This document shows positions 1-8,921 of a stretch of 64,000 nucleotides of DNA, piece after piece. Made by a program: the position numbers and the translations under genes. The number at the start of each line of letters is the position of its first letter. Position 1 is the first letter of the stretch. The stretch spans positions 151,032 through 215,031 of the forward strand of contig NZ_JAERRF010000013.1 in the NCBI RefSeq assembly GCF_016741875.1. Direction: 5' to 3'. Origin of the DNA: Streptomyces coffeae. GTDB lineage: Bacteria > Actinomycetota > Actinomycetes > Streptomycetales > Streptomycetaceae. The notes below the pieces were generated by a model. The model saw only the letters and a list, made by a program, of their open reading frames with translations. It was not told the DNA's origin and made no database searches.

Positions 1-155
1 GGCACGAGGATACGCCCGGGATGTGCGGAAGGACCCCGTCCGGCAAGGGGGTCACGAGAAAGGGTGAGGGGCGCGACGGGGTCACCCGAGGCGGGGTGAC
101 GAACCCGGCGCATCCGGTGCTCCGACGGTCTCCTACCGCGCGCCCGGCCATTCGA

Positions 156-170
156 GTGACGTAGCGTCAC
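156..170. promoter_or_regulatory. Candidate operator palindrome upstream of the IPT genes
   Basis: A perfect inverted repeat, GTGACG-TAG-CGTCAC, lies about 195 bp before the first gene. A related GACGTA half-site recurs in inverted form near 191. The rest of 1-364 contains no convincing gene. Binding by a dimeric regulator is inference; no protein can be assigned. Confidence 0.3.
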
Positions 171-364
171 CCTTATTGTCGAGGTCTACGTCAGATGGAT
201 TACTGAAAGTGCGCGGCAGGTCCCCGCCGGTGTCTCCGGCGCCGGGACGGCTGCCGTATCCCTCGCCGGTCCCGGGCGCCAGGTGCACCGCGCGTACGCA
301 TCACCGTCACCCATCACCTTCGGCAACGCGTCCGCCAGGACGCCGTCTTCGAGGAGACACCGTC

Positions 365-1117
365 ATGCCCATCTCACCGAACCAGGGGTCCACCGGCGGT
401 GGTACCACGGTAGTCATCACCGGGACCAATCTCGCCGGGGCCACCGCCGTGCACTTCGGCAGCAAGCTGGCCACGATCACCGCGAACACCGCCACCTCGG
501 TCACCGTGACCTCCCCCTCCGGCACGGGTGTGGTCGACGTGACCGTCACCACCCCCGGCGGCACCAGCAACCCGCTCCAGTTCTTCTATGTGGGCGCGCC
601 CTTCAAGTCCGCGCTGAGCGCCAGTTCGGGCCCGCTGGTGGGAGGCAACACCATCACCATCACCGGCACCGGGCTGTCCACCGCGACCGGTGTGAGCTTC
701 GGTGCCAACACCGCGGTGCCCACCATCGTCTCCGACAGCACCCTCACCGTCGTGGTCCCCGCAGGTGCCGCGGTCGGTTCGGTCGGGGTCACCGTCACCA
801 CCGCGGGCGGCTCCAACAACGGTCTGTCGTACACGTATGTGGACGTGCCCACCGTCAGCGGCTTCACCCCGACCTCGGGCCCGGCCAGCGGCGGCACCGC
901 GGTGACCATCACCGGCACCAACCTGGGCACCACCCAGTCGGTCGCCTTCGGCGGCATCGCGGCGCCGTTCACCGTCGTCAACTCCACCACCGTGGCAGCG
1001 GTCACCCCGCCGACCGCGGACGGTCAGCCGGGTCCGGCCATCGTCACCGTCACCAACCCGGCGGGCAGTGCCAACGCCCCGACTCAGTTCACCTACCTCG
1101 CCGGCCCCGGCATCTGA
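365..1117 (+). CDS. IPT/TIG repeat protein (3 repeats)
   Basis: This 250-residue protein consists of three tandem IPT/TIG immunoglobulin-like domains of about 80 residues. Each has the signature P..G...GGT.VTITGTNL, then a V.FG strand and a closing VTV.TPGGTSN-type strand. ATG 365 was chosen because GAGGAGA lies 7-10 nt upstream; reading further upstream gives low-complexity, non-homologous sequence. There is no signal peptide or membrane anchor, although homologous domains often occur in surface or secreted proteins. It is followed 35 bp later by a larger protein of the same kind, so the two are probably co-transcribed. The exact function is unknown; structural, adhesive or carbohydrate-contacting roles are possible for this fold. 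Confidence 0.8.
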   Translation: MPISPNQGSTGGGTTVVITGTNLAGATAVHFGSKLATITANTATSVTVTSPSGTGVVDVTVTTPGGTSNPLQFFYVGAPFKSALSASSGPLVGGNTITITGTGLSTATGVSFGANTAVPTIVSDSTLTVVVPAGAAVGSVGVTVTTAGGSNNGLSYTYVDVPTVSGFTPTSGPASGGTAVTITGTNLGTTQSVAFGGIAAPFTVVNSTTVAAVTPPTADGQPGPAIVTVTNPAGSANAPTQFTYLAGPGI

Positions 1118-1152
1118 TCACGAGTGGGACGACCCGCCGAAGGAGAAGCACG

Positions 1153-3195
1153 TTGAGCATGCCCTACGCAGGTGCGGACACCGGCCCCGCGGCGACCCCG
1201 GCGTCCCCTCCCGTGATCAGCTCCGTGAGTCCCGCCGCCGGTCCGCCCGGCGGCGGGACCCTCGTCACCCTGAACGGGAACAACTTCCAGCAGGCCGCTG
1301 TCGTACGGTTCGGCACCGCGCTTGCCCCATCGTTCACGGTCAACTCGGCAACCCAGATCACGGCCGTCTCCCCGCCGGGGACCGGTTCGGTCCAGATCAC
1401 TGTCACCACCCCGAACGGCACCAGCAACGGTGTGCCGTTCAGCTATGTGGGGACACCGGCCCCGGTGCTGTCCTCTTTGGTGCCGAACCAGGGGCCCGCC
1501 GGTGGCGGCAACGCGGTCACCATCACGGGTACGGCGCTGTCCGGCGCCACCGCGGTGCGGTTCGGCGCCACCAACGCCGCCTCGTTCCTGGTCGCCTCGG
1601 CGACCCAGATCGTGGCCATCGCGCCCCCGGGCTCCGGCTCGGTCCAGGTCACGGTGACCACACCGGGCGGCACCAGCAACGGCCTGACGTACAGCTTCAC
1701 CCCCGCGCCGACGGTGTCCTCGGTCTCGCCGAACCAGGGCCCGGGCGGCGGCGGGAACACGGTGATCATCACGGGTTCCGCACTGTCGGGCGCCACCACG
1801 GTGCGGTTCGGTTCGACGAACGCCTCGTCGTTCACGGTGGTGTCGTCCACGCAGATCACGGCGGTGGCTCCGGCGGGGAGTGGCTCGGTTCAGGTCACGG
1901 TGACCACACCGGGCGGGACCAGTAATGGCGTCTCCTACACCTACGTGGGGGCACCGTCGTTGACATCGGTGTCGCCGAATCAGGGTCCGCCCGCGGGTGG
2001 GAACACGGTGACGCTGGCGGGGTCGGGGCTGTCCGGTGCGACGTCGGTGTTGTTCGGTTCGACGCCTGCTACGTCGTTCACGGTGAACTCGGCGAGTCAG
2101 ATCACCGCGGTGGCTCCGGCGGGCAGCGGGAGCGTTCAGGTCACGGTGGTGGCACCGGGCGGTACGAGCAATGGGGTGGGGTACACGTACACGTCCGCCC
2201 CGGTGCTGTCGTCCGTGTCGCCGAACCAGGGCCCCGCCGCCGGTGGCAACACGGTGACCCTGACGGGGTCCGGATTCACCGGCGTCACGGCGGTGCTCTT
2301 CGGTTCGACCGCCGCCGTCTTCACCTTCGTGTCCCCGACCCAGATCACGGCCATCGCTCCGGCCGGGAGCGGCACGGTCCAGGTCACGGTGGTCACCCCG
2401 GGCGGGACCAGCAACGGGGTGAGCTACACCTACACCGCAGGCCCCGTACTGACGTCCATCTCGCCCAGCCAGGGTTCGGTCAACGGCGGTAACACGGTGA
2501 TCCTGACCGGCTCGGGATTCACCGGCGCCACCGCGGTGACGTTCGGCTTCCAGCCGGCCGTCTCGTTCACCGTCGGCTCGTCCACCCAGATCACCGCCGT
2601 CGTACCGCCCGGGAGCGCCGGGGCGGTGCCGGTGACGGTGACCACGCCGGGCGGTACCAGTGGCAGCGTCACCTACATCTATCTGGCCATCCCCGCACTG
2701 ACCAGTGCCGTCCCCAGCCGGGGGCCGACATCGGGCGGTACGACGGTCACCCTCACCGGCAGCGGTCTCCTCGGAGCCACGTCGGTGCTGTTCGGTTCCA
2801 CCCCCGCCACGTCGTTCTCGGTGGTGTCCGCGACCCAGATCACGGCTGTCGCTCCGACGGGGACCGGAACCGTCCAGATCACCGTGGTGACACCGGGTGG
2901 GACGAGCAACGGAGTGGCGTACACCTATGTGCCGGTACCCGTGCTGACCTCGGTGGTTCCCACCCTGGGGCCGACCAGCGCGGGGGCAACGGTCACGCTG
3001 GCCGGATCCGGCCTGACGGCGACGAACGGGGTCCGCTTCGGTTCCACGCTCGCCGCCTTCACGGTCGTCTCCGACGGCCTGGTCACCGCCACCGCCCCGG
3101 CCGGGTCTCCCGGACCGGAGTTCATCACGGTGACCTCGCCCGGCGGGACCAGCAACCCCGTCATCTACACCAGGGTCGCGGCGCCCGGTATCTAG
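1153..3195 (+). CDS. IPT/TIG repeat protein (8 repeats)
   Basis: About 680 residues made almost entirely of eight tandem IPT/TIG domains, many nearly identical in the strings SVSPNQGP, GGNTVT, FGST and TPGGTSNGV. TTG 1153 sits 7 nt after AGGAG (1141) and is preferred; ATG 1159 in the same frame is the alternative. As in the upstream paralogue there is no obvious signal peptide or sortase motif, so secretion would need a non-classical route or an unrecognised signal. The repeats are similar enough at DNA level to recombine, and repeat number probably varies between strains. The stop codon overlaps that of the convergent GTPase gene inside a CTAG palindrome (3192-3195). Confidence 0.8.
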   Translation: MSMPYAGADTGPAATPASPPVISSVSPAAGPPGGGTLVTLNGNNFQQAAVVRFGTALAPSFTVNSATQITAVSPPGTGSVQITVTTPNGTSNGVPFSYVGTPAPVLSSLVPNQGPAGGGNAVTITGTALSGATAVRFGATNAASFLVASATQIVAIAPPGSGSVQVTVTTPGGTSNGLTYSFTPAPTVSSVSPNQGPGGGGNTVIITGSALSGATTVRFGSTNASSFTVVSSTQITAVAPAGSGSVQVTVTTPGGTSNGVSYTYVGAPSLTSVSPNQGPPAGGNTVTLAGSGLSGATSVLFGSTPATSFTVNSASQITAVAPAGSGSVQVTVVAPGGTSNGVGYTYTSAPVLSSVSPNQGPAAGGNTVTLTGSGFTGVTAVLFGSTAAVFTFVSPTQITAIAPAGSGTVQVTVVTPGGTSNGVSYTYTAGPVLTSISPSQGSVNGGNTVILTGSGFTGATAVTFGFQPAVSFTVGSSTQITAVVPPGSAGAVPVTVTTPGGTSGSVTYIYLAIPALTSAVPSRGPTSGGTTVTLTGSGLLGATSVLFGSTPATSFSVVSATQITAVAPTGTGTVQITVVTPGGTSNGVAYTYVPVPVLTSVVPTLGPTSAGATVTLAGSGLTATNGVRFGSTLAAFTVVSDGLVTATAPAGSPGPEFITVTSPGGTSNPVIYTRVAAPGI

Positions 3196-5150
3196 GGCAG
3201 CCGCCCCCTGCGCGCGGCGGACAGCGGACGGTCGGCGCACGGCCGGGACCACCACACTCCCGTCCCGTGCGTCAGACCGGGCAGCGCCCGCTCGACGCCG
3301 TGCACTCGGCGGGCCGGGATCTCACCCCGGATCAGCCATCCCGTGTCACCGTCCACACTCTCCGCGATGTCCGCCTCGGCCGCGGAGAGGTGGGCGGTGA
3401 CCGCTGCGAGCGCGTCCGCCGGAACCTCCGACTCGAAGGCGTGGTACGGCTCGTGGACCCGCCACCCGGCCCGGTCCAGGGCCTCCCGCAACACCTGTGG
3501 GGTGACCCCGCGGAAGTCGGCGGCGGTGCTCACCGGGCCGATGAAACCGGAGCGGACCAGGACCACCCGGCAGTCGGTCACCGTACGGCCGCGGAAGCCC
3601 TGGAGCAGCGTGGCGTACACGGTCTCCTCGATCGCGTGGTGGAACGCGCGGGGCAGCGCGCCCAGTTCGGTCTCGTAGCCGAAGGCGGTACCGGAGCCGA
3701 CCGGGGCCGGTTCCACCCGCAGCCCGACCGTCGCCCACAGCCCGCTGTGGTCGAACCGCGCGATCTCATGGCATGCCTCGCCGACCCCCGTGGGCCGCTC
3801 CACCAGCACCGGGCGGCTCGGTTCGAAGTCGGCCTCGACGCCGTAGTCCTGGGCCAGGGTGGCCGCGATGATCTCCTTCTGCACCTCGCCGTAGAGCAGC
3901 ACCGAAGTGGCGCCGCCGGGCAGCGCCCGGGTCTGGATCAGCGGATCCTGGTCGGCGAGGTCGAGCAGCGCGCCGTGCAGCCGGGCGGCCGCGGCGGCCC
4001 CCTCCTCACGGGCGCGGACGACGGTCTGGAGGCTGGGCGCCGCGAAGTGCGGCCGGTCGGCCGCACCGCTGTCCTCCGCGCCACCGGGCGGCCCCAGCCG
4101 GTCGCCGACCCGGACGCCGGACAGTCCGCGGACCTTGGCGATGTTCCCGGCGGTCAGTGGGCCCGGGGTGTCCCCGGCCCGCCCGACGACCTCCAACGAG
4201 GTGATCTGCCCGGTGAGTTCATGGGCCGGTCCGCTCCCCTCGCGCCGGTACAGGGTCACCCGCTGACGTGCGGTCACCTGGCCGGAGAACAGCCGCAGAT
4301 ACGCCGTCCTGGGGCCGGCTCCGCCGCCGTGGGTGCCGCGTTCGACGGCGAAGACGGTCCCGCGCGGTTCCGCGCCGCCGGGCGCGGCCGGTACGAGTCG
4401 TGCGATCCCCTCGATGAGCGCCCCGACCCCCTCGCCGCTCAGCGCGGAGCCGAAGAACACCGGATGCACGGCCCCCTCCGCGGTGGCGGCGGCCAGCGCC
4501 GTCCACAGCTCGCCGGGCGAGGGCGGCGGACCGTCGACAACCCGCGCGAGCATGGTGTCATCGGTCTCGGCCAGCATCTCCGCCGCCTCGGCGCGTACCG
4601 CCTCGTCCTCGAGGGGGCGGGTGACCACCTGCGCGTCCCGTGTGCCCAGGTGCCGTACCGCCGTCAGGGGGACGAGCAGCGGGGCGAGCGCCCGCCGGAT
4701 GTCCGTGAGCAGCGCGGTGTCACGGGCGCCCGCGCGGTCGATCTTGTTGATGAAGATCAGCACCGGCAGCCGCAGCCGCCGCAGGGTCTTCATCAGCACC
4801 CGCGTCTGCGCCTGCACTCCCTCGACGGCGGACAACACCAGTACGGCGCCGTCCAGCACCCCGAGTGCCCGCTCGACCTCGGCGATGAAGTCGGAGTGCC
4901 CGGGGGTGTCGATGAGATTGATCTGGGTGGTGCCGGTGGTGAAGGACGCGACGGCGGTGCGCACGGTGATACCGCGCTGCCGCTCGATGGCACCGCTGTC
5001 GGTCTGGGTGTCGCCGGTGTCGACGCTGCCGAGCCGGTCGATCGCTCCGGCGTCGAACAGCAGTCGCTCGGTGAGGCTGGTCTTACCGGCGTCGACGTGC
5101 GCGAGCACGCCGATGTTCAGGGTCCGCGAGACCCGTGGAGAGCTGGGCAT
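3192..5150 (-). CDS. otrA: TetM/OtrA-type ribosomal protection GTPase
   Basis: An EF-G-like translational GTPase of 652 residues resembling OtrA and the TetM/TetO group, which remove tetracyclines from the ribosome. The G1 motif AHVDAGKTS is at residues 17-25, RGIT in the switch region, DTPGH for G3 and NKIDR for G4. EF-G domains II-V follow, with the conserved C-terminal FIGPVSTAADFRGVTP and HEPYHAFE stretches. ATG 5150 gives the expected N-terminus just before LNIGVLAHVD. A leader peptide frame with a better ribosome binding site starts 67 nt upstream and ends inside this gene, which suggests regulated or coupled translation. Family membership is clear; actual tetracycline resistance is inference, since related chromosomal genes in Streptomyces are not always resistance determinants. 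Confidence 0.85.
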   Translation of the reverse strand: MPSSPRVSRTLNIGVLAHVDAGKTSLTERLLFDAGAIDRLGSVDTGDTQTDSGAIERQRGITVRTAVASFTTGTTQINLIDTPGHSDFIAEVERALGVLDGAVLVLSAVEGVQAQTRVLMKTLRRLRLPVLIFINKIDRAGARDTALLTDIRRALAPLLVPLTAVRHLGTRDAQVVTRPLEDEAVRAEAAEMLAETDDTMLARVVDGPPPSPGELWTALAAATAEGAVHPVFFGSALSGEGVGALIEGIARLVPAAPGGAEPRGTVFAVERGTHGGGAGPRTAYLRLFSGQVTARQRVTLYRREGSGPAHELTGQITSLEVVGRAGDTPGPLTAGNIAKVRGLSGVRVGDRLGPPGGAEDSGAADRPHFAAPSLQTVVRAREEGAAAAARLHGALLDLADQDPLIQTRALPGGATSVLLYGEVQKEIIAATLAQDYGVEADFEPSRPVLVERPTGVGEACHEIARFDHSGLWATVGLRVEPAPVGSGTAFGYETELGALPRAFHHAIEETVYATLLQGFRGRTVTDCRVVLVRSGFIGPVSTAADFRGVTPQVLREALDRAGWRVHEPYHAFESEVPADALAAVTAHLSAAEADIAESVDGDTGWLIRGEIPARRVHGVERALPGLTHGTGVWWSRPCADRPLSAARRGRLP

Positions 5151-5217
5151 GGATGCTGAAGTCCTCGAGAACGGTCGTCCGGTGGGGGCGCTGGTTCGTT
5201 CCGAGGAATCGGCGCAT
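5083..5217 (-). CDS. Putative leader peptide overlapping the otrA-like start
   Basis: A 44-codon frame beginning MRRFLGTNQRPHRT. AGGAG lies 6 nt before its ATG, much better placed than any Shine-Dalgarno for the GTPase gene. It overlaps the first 68 nt of the GTPase frame and stops at 5083. The arrangement fits a regulatory upstream ORF, where ribosome slowing on the leader changes initiation downstream. This is known in principle for TetM and other ribosome-targeting resistance genes, but this peptide is not one recognised here. A chance frame remains possible. Confidence 0.45.
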   Translation of the reverse strand: MRRFLGTNQRPHRTTVLEDFSIHAQLSTGLADPEHRRARARRRR

Positions 5218-5323
5218 CGCATGCTCCTGTCGGTGACGGATGTCGGTCGCGGACATCCTGGGCGCGGCGGTGCGCGGGCGCAACCGAATTAACGGCCGCG
5301 CACCGCTTCCCGGGCCCCGCGGG

Positions 5324-5923
5324 TTACGCCGCCAAGTGCCGCACGACCCGCCGCAGCTGCTCCGCGTAGTGCTCCCGGAACTCCGGCGATTCGGGGTCGG
5401 CGTCGAACAACCGGCGTACGGCGTGCGGCAGCGCGAAGGGCGCGGAGACCAGGCTGACGCACAGCAGCATCGCCATGGCCGGGTCGATGTCCTCGGCGAT
5501 CTCGCCGTCCGCCTGACGCCGCCGCATGTCGGCGAGGTCTTCGGGGCCTTCCTCCGGCACCGCCCCGGTCAGCCCGCTCCAGGCTTTGAGGCGGATGCCG
5601 CGGCAGTCGGCGAAGGCTTCCCGGAGATAGCGGATGACCAGCTCGTCGAGGGGGATGGCGGGGTCGTTGAAGTCCGCCTCGCGCAGCAGCCACTGGCGGC
5701 CGAGCTCCTTGTAGAGCCCCTCCTTGCCGCCGAAGTGGTAGGTGATCAGCTGCTTGTTGACGCCCGCGCGGTCCGCGATGTCCTGGACGCGGGCACCCGC
5801 GTACCCCTTCTCGGCGAACTCGTCCATGGCCGCGTCCAGCAGCAGCCGCCGGGAGCGCTCCGGGTCCAGCTTGCGCTCCTCGGGCGCGGGGGCACGGCGG
5901 GGCTTCTTCGGCGTCCCCTGCAT
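5324..5923 (-). CDS. TetR/AcrR family transcriptional regulator
   Basis: A 199-residue TetR-family repressor. The N-terminal helix-turn-helix region is at about residues 25-70 (FAEKGYAGARVQDIADRAGV followed by ITYHFGGKEGLY), and a helical ligand/dimer domain follows. ATG 5923 is preferred because AGGAG is 9 nt upstream; the in-frame TTG three codons earlier abuts the Shine-Dalgarno. The gene is divergent from the NmrA-like gene at 6087. The intergenic region holds a perfect 8-2-8 palindrome inside a promoter facing that gene, so this repressor probably controls its neighbour. The ligand is unknown. Confidence 0.85.
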   Translation of the reverse strand: MQGTPKKPRRAPAPEERKLDPERSRRLLLDAAMDEFAEKGYAGARVQDIADRAGVNKQLITYHFGGKEGLYKELGRQWLLREADFNDPAIPLDELVIRYLREAFADCRGIRLKAWSGLTGAVPEEGPEDLADMRRRQADGEIAEDIDPAMAMLLCVSLVSAPFALPHAVRRLFDADPESPEFREHYAEQLRRVVRHLAA

Positions 5924-6013
5924 CTTGCTCAACTCCTCTGCTCGACCGGGTAGCTCCGCTGCCCGGCCGGACCAGGCTAACCGTGTGGGTCACACCACCA
6001 TCCATCTATGTGT

Positions 6014-6042
6014 TTGACAAGTTCATCCAGTTGGATGAATCT
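6014..6042 (+). promoter_or_regulatory. Promoter with embedded TetR-type operator
   Basis: TTGACA at 6014-6019 and GAATCT at 6037-6042 are 17 bp apart and form a plausible housekeeping-type promoter for the gene at 6087. The spacer contains the perfect palindrome TTCATCCA-GT-TGGATGAA (6022-6039), overlapping the -10 side. This is the expected position for a repressor that blocks RNA polymerase. A second palindrome, GTGTG-GGT-CACAC (5983-5995), lies nearer the regulator and could mediate autoregulation. Confidence 0.6.
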
Positions 6043-6086
6043 AAGGAACGTCACCGCAACACAGCCTCTACGCAAGGAGATTCGTC

Positions 6087-6905
6087 ATGTTCGTGGTCAC
6101 CGGAGCCACCGGAAACGTCGGCCGTCACGTGGTGCGGGAGCTGGCCGAGGCGGGCGCCGAGGTCTGCGCGCTCACCCGGAACCCCGAGACGGCGCGGCTG
6201 CCGTCGGGTGTCCGTGCCGCCCGTACCGAGGATCTGCCCTTCGAGGGCGCCACCGCGCTCTTCCTCAACCCCGCGGTGGTGTGGAACGGCGCGGACGCGC
6301 TGCTCCGGCGAGCCACGGAGCAGGGGGTGCGGCGGATCGTGCTGCTGTCCTCCTCCGCCGCCCTCGACCCCGGCCCCGGCAACCCCATCGGCACCCACCA
6401 CCGCGACCTGGAGCTCGCGATCGAGGCCCTGGGTGTGGAGTGGACCTTCGTCCGGCCGGGTGCCTTCGCGGTGAACGCGCTCCAGTGGGCGGACGAGATC
6501 AAGTCCGGCGATGTGGTCCACGGCCCGTACGCGGAGTGCCAGACCGCCCCGATCCACGAGGCCGACATGGGCGAGGTCGCCGCCCGCGCGCTGCTCGGTG
6601 ACGACCTCGTCGGCCAGGCGCCGGTGCTCACCGGGCCGGAGTCGCTGGCCTTCGCCGAGCAGGCGCGGATCGTCGGTGAGGCCATTGGGCGTCCGCTGCG
6701 GTACGAGGAGCTTCCGCGCGAGGTGGTGCGGGAGGGGATGATCAAGGGATTCGCCACCCCGGAGATCGCGGACGCGCTGCTGGACGTGTTCGCGGCGGGG
6801 GTCGGGCGTCCGGCCGAGATCTCGGCGGAGACCGAGCGCATCACCGGGCACCCGGGGCGTACGTTCGCCCAGTGGGCGGCGGACCACAAGGCCGACTTCA
6901 GCTGA
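6087..6905 (+). CDS. NmrA-like atypical SDR, NAD(P)-binding reductase
   Basis: A 272-residue atypical short-chain dehydrogenase. It begins MFVVTGATGNVGRHV, a GxxGxxG nucleotide-binding loop. The middle has LLSSSAAL and a WTFVRPGAF segment typical of NmrA/NAD(P)H-azoreductase-like proteins. There is no classical YxxxK pair in the usual spacing, so the reaction cannot be specified; relatives act as quinone reductases or redox sensors. AAGGAGA precedes the ATG by 7 nt. The divergent TetR gene and shared operator suggest induction by a small molecule, possibly an electrophile or quinone, which is inference. Confidence 0.8.
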   Translation: MFVVTGATGNVGRHVVRELAEAGAEVCALTRNPETARLPSGVRAARTEDLPFEGATALFLNPAVVWNGADALLRRATEQGVRRIVLLSSSAALDPGPGNPIGTHHRDLELAIEALGVEWTFVRPGAFAVNALQWADEIKSGDVVHGPYAECQTAPIHEADMGEVAARALLGDDLVGQAPVLTGPESLAFAEQARIVGEAIGRPLRYEELPREVVREGMIKGFATPEIADALLDVFAAGVGRPAEISAETERITGHPGRTFAQWAADHKADFS

Positions 6906-6947
6906 CGGGGGGGCGCCGGGGGCGCCGGGGGCGTTCTCCGGCGGGGG

Positions 6948-7970
6948 TCAGGAGGCGGTCCTGGAACCCCGCTTGCCGGTCTGCTTCTTCGCCGCGGTTT
7001 TCGCGGCGGTCTTCGCGGTCGCCTTCTTCTCCGTGGTCTTCGCGGCCGGCTTGGCGGTCTTCTTCACCGCCTTGCCGCCCTTCGCGGAGGCGGCCCGCTT
7101 GGCGGCCGGTGCCTTCTTCGTCGCCTTCTTGCGGCCTCGCAGCTCGGTGACGGTCGCTTCCTCCGCCTCTCCCCCCTCCGCGACCGTTTCGCCGCGGGCC
7201 TGCCGGGCGCTGCGGACGCTGTCCTTCAGGGCGGCCATCAGATCCACGACCTGGGCGCCCTTGGGCTCCTCGCCGGGCTCGGCGATGGGCGTGGCGCCGG
7301 AGACCTTCGCCGTCACCAGGGCTTCCAGCGCCTCGTGGTAGTCGTCGCGCAACTCGTTCAGATCCACCTCGCCGAGCGTGGCCATCAGGGTGTCGGCCAG
7401 GTCCAGTTCGGCGGGTTTCACCGAGACCTTCTCCTTGGGTGCCACCCCCGTGGACTCCCGTACCTCGTCCGGCCACAGCAGCCGGTGCATCGCGAGCGCG
7501 TCGCCCACCACCCGCAGCATCCCCAGCCGCTCCCGGCCCCGGTGGACGTACTTGGTGATGGCCACCTTCTCGCTGCGCCTGAGCGCCTCGCGGAGCAGTG
7601 TGTACGGCTTGGCCGCGGCAATGCCGTTGACTCCCAGGTAGTAGGCGTCACCCATTTGCAGCGGATCGATCTCCGAGGCGGGGATGAACGCCTCGATCTC
7701 CAGGGCGCGGGTGGTGGGCAGCGGCAGGGCGGCCAGGTCCTCGTCGGTGATCGGGATCAGCGCACCGTCGGCGTCCTCGTACGCCCGGCCGATCTCGCCC
7801 GCCTCGACCGGCTTGTCCTCGAGCTCGCAGACCTTGCGGTACCGGATGCGGCCGCCATCGGCAGTGTGGATCTGTCGGAAGGAGACCGAGTGGTCTTCGG
7901 TTGCCGGATACATCTTGATCGGGATGCTCACCAGGCCGAAGGAAATGTTCCCATTCCAGATAGATCGCAT
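6948..7970 (-). CDS. ku: Ku DNA end-binding protein (NHEJ)
   Basis: A 340-residue bacterial Ku homodimer subunit that binds DNA ends and recruits LigD-type polymerase and ligase in non-homologous end joining. The Ku core starts MRSIWNGNISFGLVSIPIKM and runs to about residue 255. The last 80 residues form an Ala/Lys/Thr-rich basic tail (KKATKKAPAAKRA and similar), as in the extended Ku proteins of Streptomyces and mycobacteria, where it aids DNA binding. The gene diverges from the polymerase-ligase genes across only 30 bp. Confidence 0.95.
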   Translation of the reverse strand: MRSIWNGNISFGLVSIPIKMYPATEDHSVSFRQIHTADGGRIRYRKVCELEDKPVEAGEIGRAYEDADGALIPITDEDLAALPLPTTRALEIEAFIPASEIDPLQMGDAYYLGVNGIAAAKPYTLLREALRRSEKVAITKYVHRGRERLGMLRVVGDALAMHRLLWPDEVRESTGVAPKEKVSVKPAELDLADTLMATLGEVDLNELRDDYHEALEALVTAKVSGATPIAEPGEEPKGAQVVDLMAALKDSVRSARQARGETVAEGGEAEEATVTELRGRKKATKKAPAAKRAASAKGGKAVKKTAKPAAKTTEKKATAKTAAKTAAKKQTGKRGSRTAS

Positions 7971-8000
7971 GCTTGATCCCTTTCGTGAGATTCTTATCGT

Positions 8001-8921
8001 ATGTCACCGATCACGGAGGTGGAGGGGCGGCGGATCGCGCTCAAGAACCTCGACAAGGTCATCCATCCGGCCACCGGCACCACCAAGGGCGAGCTGCTGC
8101 ACTATCTGGCCTCGGCCTCCGACGCCCTTCTCGGCCATCTCCACGGGCGTCCGCTGGCCTTCCTGCGCTACCCGGACGGCCCCGACGGCCAGATGTTCTT
8201 CACCAAGAACCCGCCCCCCGGCACCCCCTCCTGGGTGACCACCGCCGACGTCACCCGCCACGAGGGCGAGACCGCCCGCCAGGTCCTGGTCCAGGACCTG
8301 GCGTCGCTGATGTGGGCGGCCAACCTCGTGGTCGAGTTCCACGCCCCGATGTGGCGGATCGACCTGGGCGAGGGCATCGCCGACCGGCTCGTCCTCGACC
8401 TCGACCCCGGCCCGCCCGCGACGATCGTCGACTGCTGCGGCGTCGCCCTGTGGCTGCGGGAGCGGCTGCGCGCCGACGGGCTCACCGCCTGCGCCAAGAC
8501 CAGCGGCTCCAAGGGGCTGCACCTTCTGGTCCCGCTGGAGCCGACCCCCTCCCGGCGGACCACCGCCTACGCCCGGTCGCTCGCCGCCGAGGCCGCCGCG
8601 GCCCTGCCCGACCTGGTCATCCGCAAGATGACCCGCTCACTGCGGACCGGGAAGGTGTACGTCGACTTCAGCCAGAACGCGGCGGCGAAAACCACCGCGG
8701 CTCCGTACACGGCCCGCGCCCGCCCCGAGCCCACCGTCTCCACCCCCGTCACCTGGGACGAGATCGAAGAGACGGCGGAGGCGGAGGGCTCGGACGGTTC
8801 CGGACCGCTGGTGTTCCGGATCGACGACGTCCCTGCCCGCCTCGAGCGCCACGGCGATCTGCTCGCCCCGCTCCTCGACCCCGGCCGGGCCCATCCGCTG
8901 CCCGCCGGTGACCACCGATGA
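8001..8921 (+). CDS. LigD-type polymerase domain protein (NHEJ primase-polymerase)
   Basis: A 306-residue stand-alone polymerase domain of the archaeo-eukaryotic primase type. It normally fills gaps and adds ribonucleotides at broken ends with Ku and LigD. Recognisable features include HPATGTTKGELLHY at the N-terminus, FFTKNPPPGTPSW, the metal-binding LVLDLDPGP motif, and TSGSKGLHLLVPL. No Shine-Dalgarno is visible at ATG 8001 and the promoter space is tiny, so the mRNA may be leaderless. It overlaps the ligase gene by 4 nt (ATGA), so both products are probably made in equal amounts. No nuclease domain is present in either protein. Confidence 0.92.
   Translation: MSPITEVEGRRIALKNLDKVIHPATGTTKGELLHYLASASDALLGHLHGRPLAFLRYPDGPDGQMFFTKNPPPGTPSWVTTADVTRHEGETARQVLVQDLASLMWAANLVVEFHAPMWRIDLGEGIADRLVLDLDPGPPATIVDCCGVALWLRERLRADGLTACAKTSGSKGLHLLVPLEPTPSRRTTAYARSLAAEAAAALPDLVIRKMTRSLRTGKVYVDFSQNAAAKTTAAPYTARARPEPTVSTPVTWDEIEETAEAEGSDGSGPLVFRIDDVPARLERHGDLLAPLLDPGRAHPLPAGDHR

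Noticed and set aside
1093..3255. A long minus-strand frame opposite the second IPT gene, and a long minus-strand frame at 20687-21484
   Set aside because: Both translate to Arg/Gly/Pro-rich or repeat-mirrored sequence without family features; high GC content makes such shadows common.
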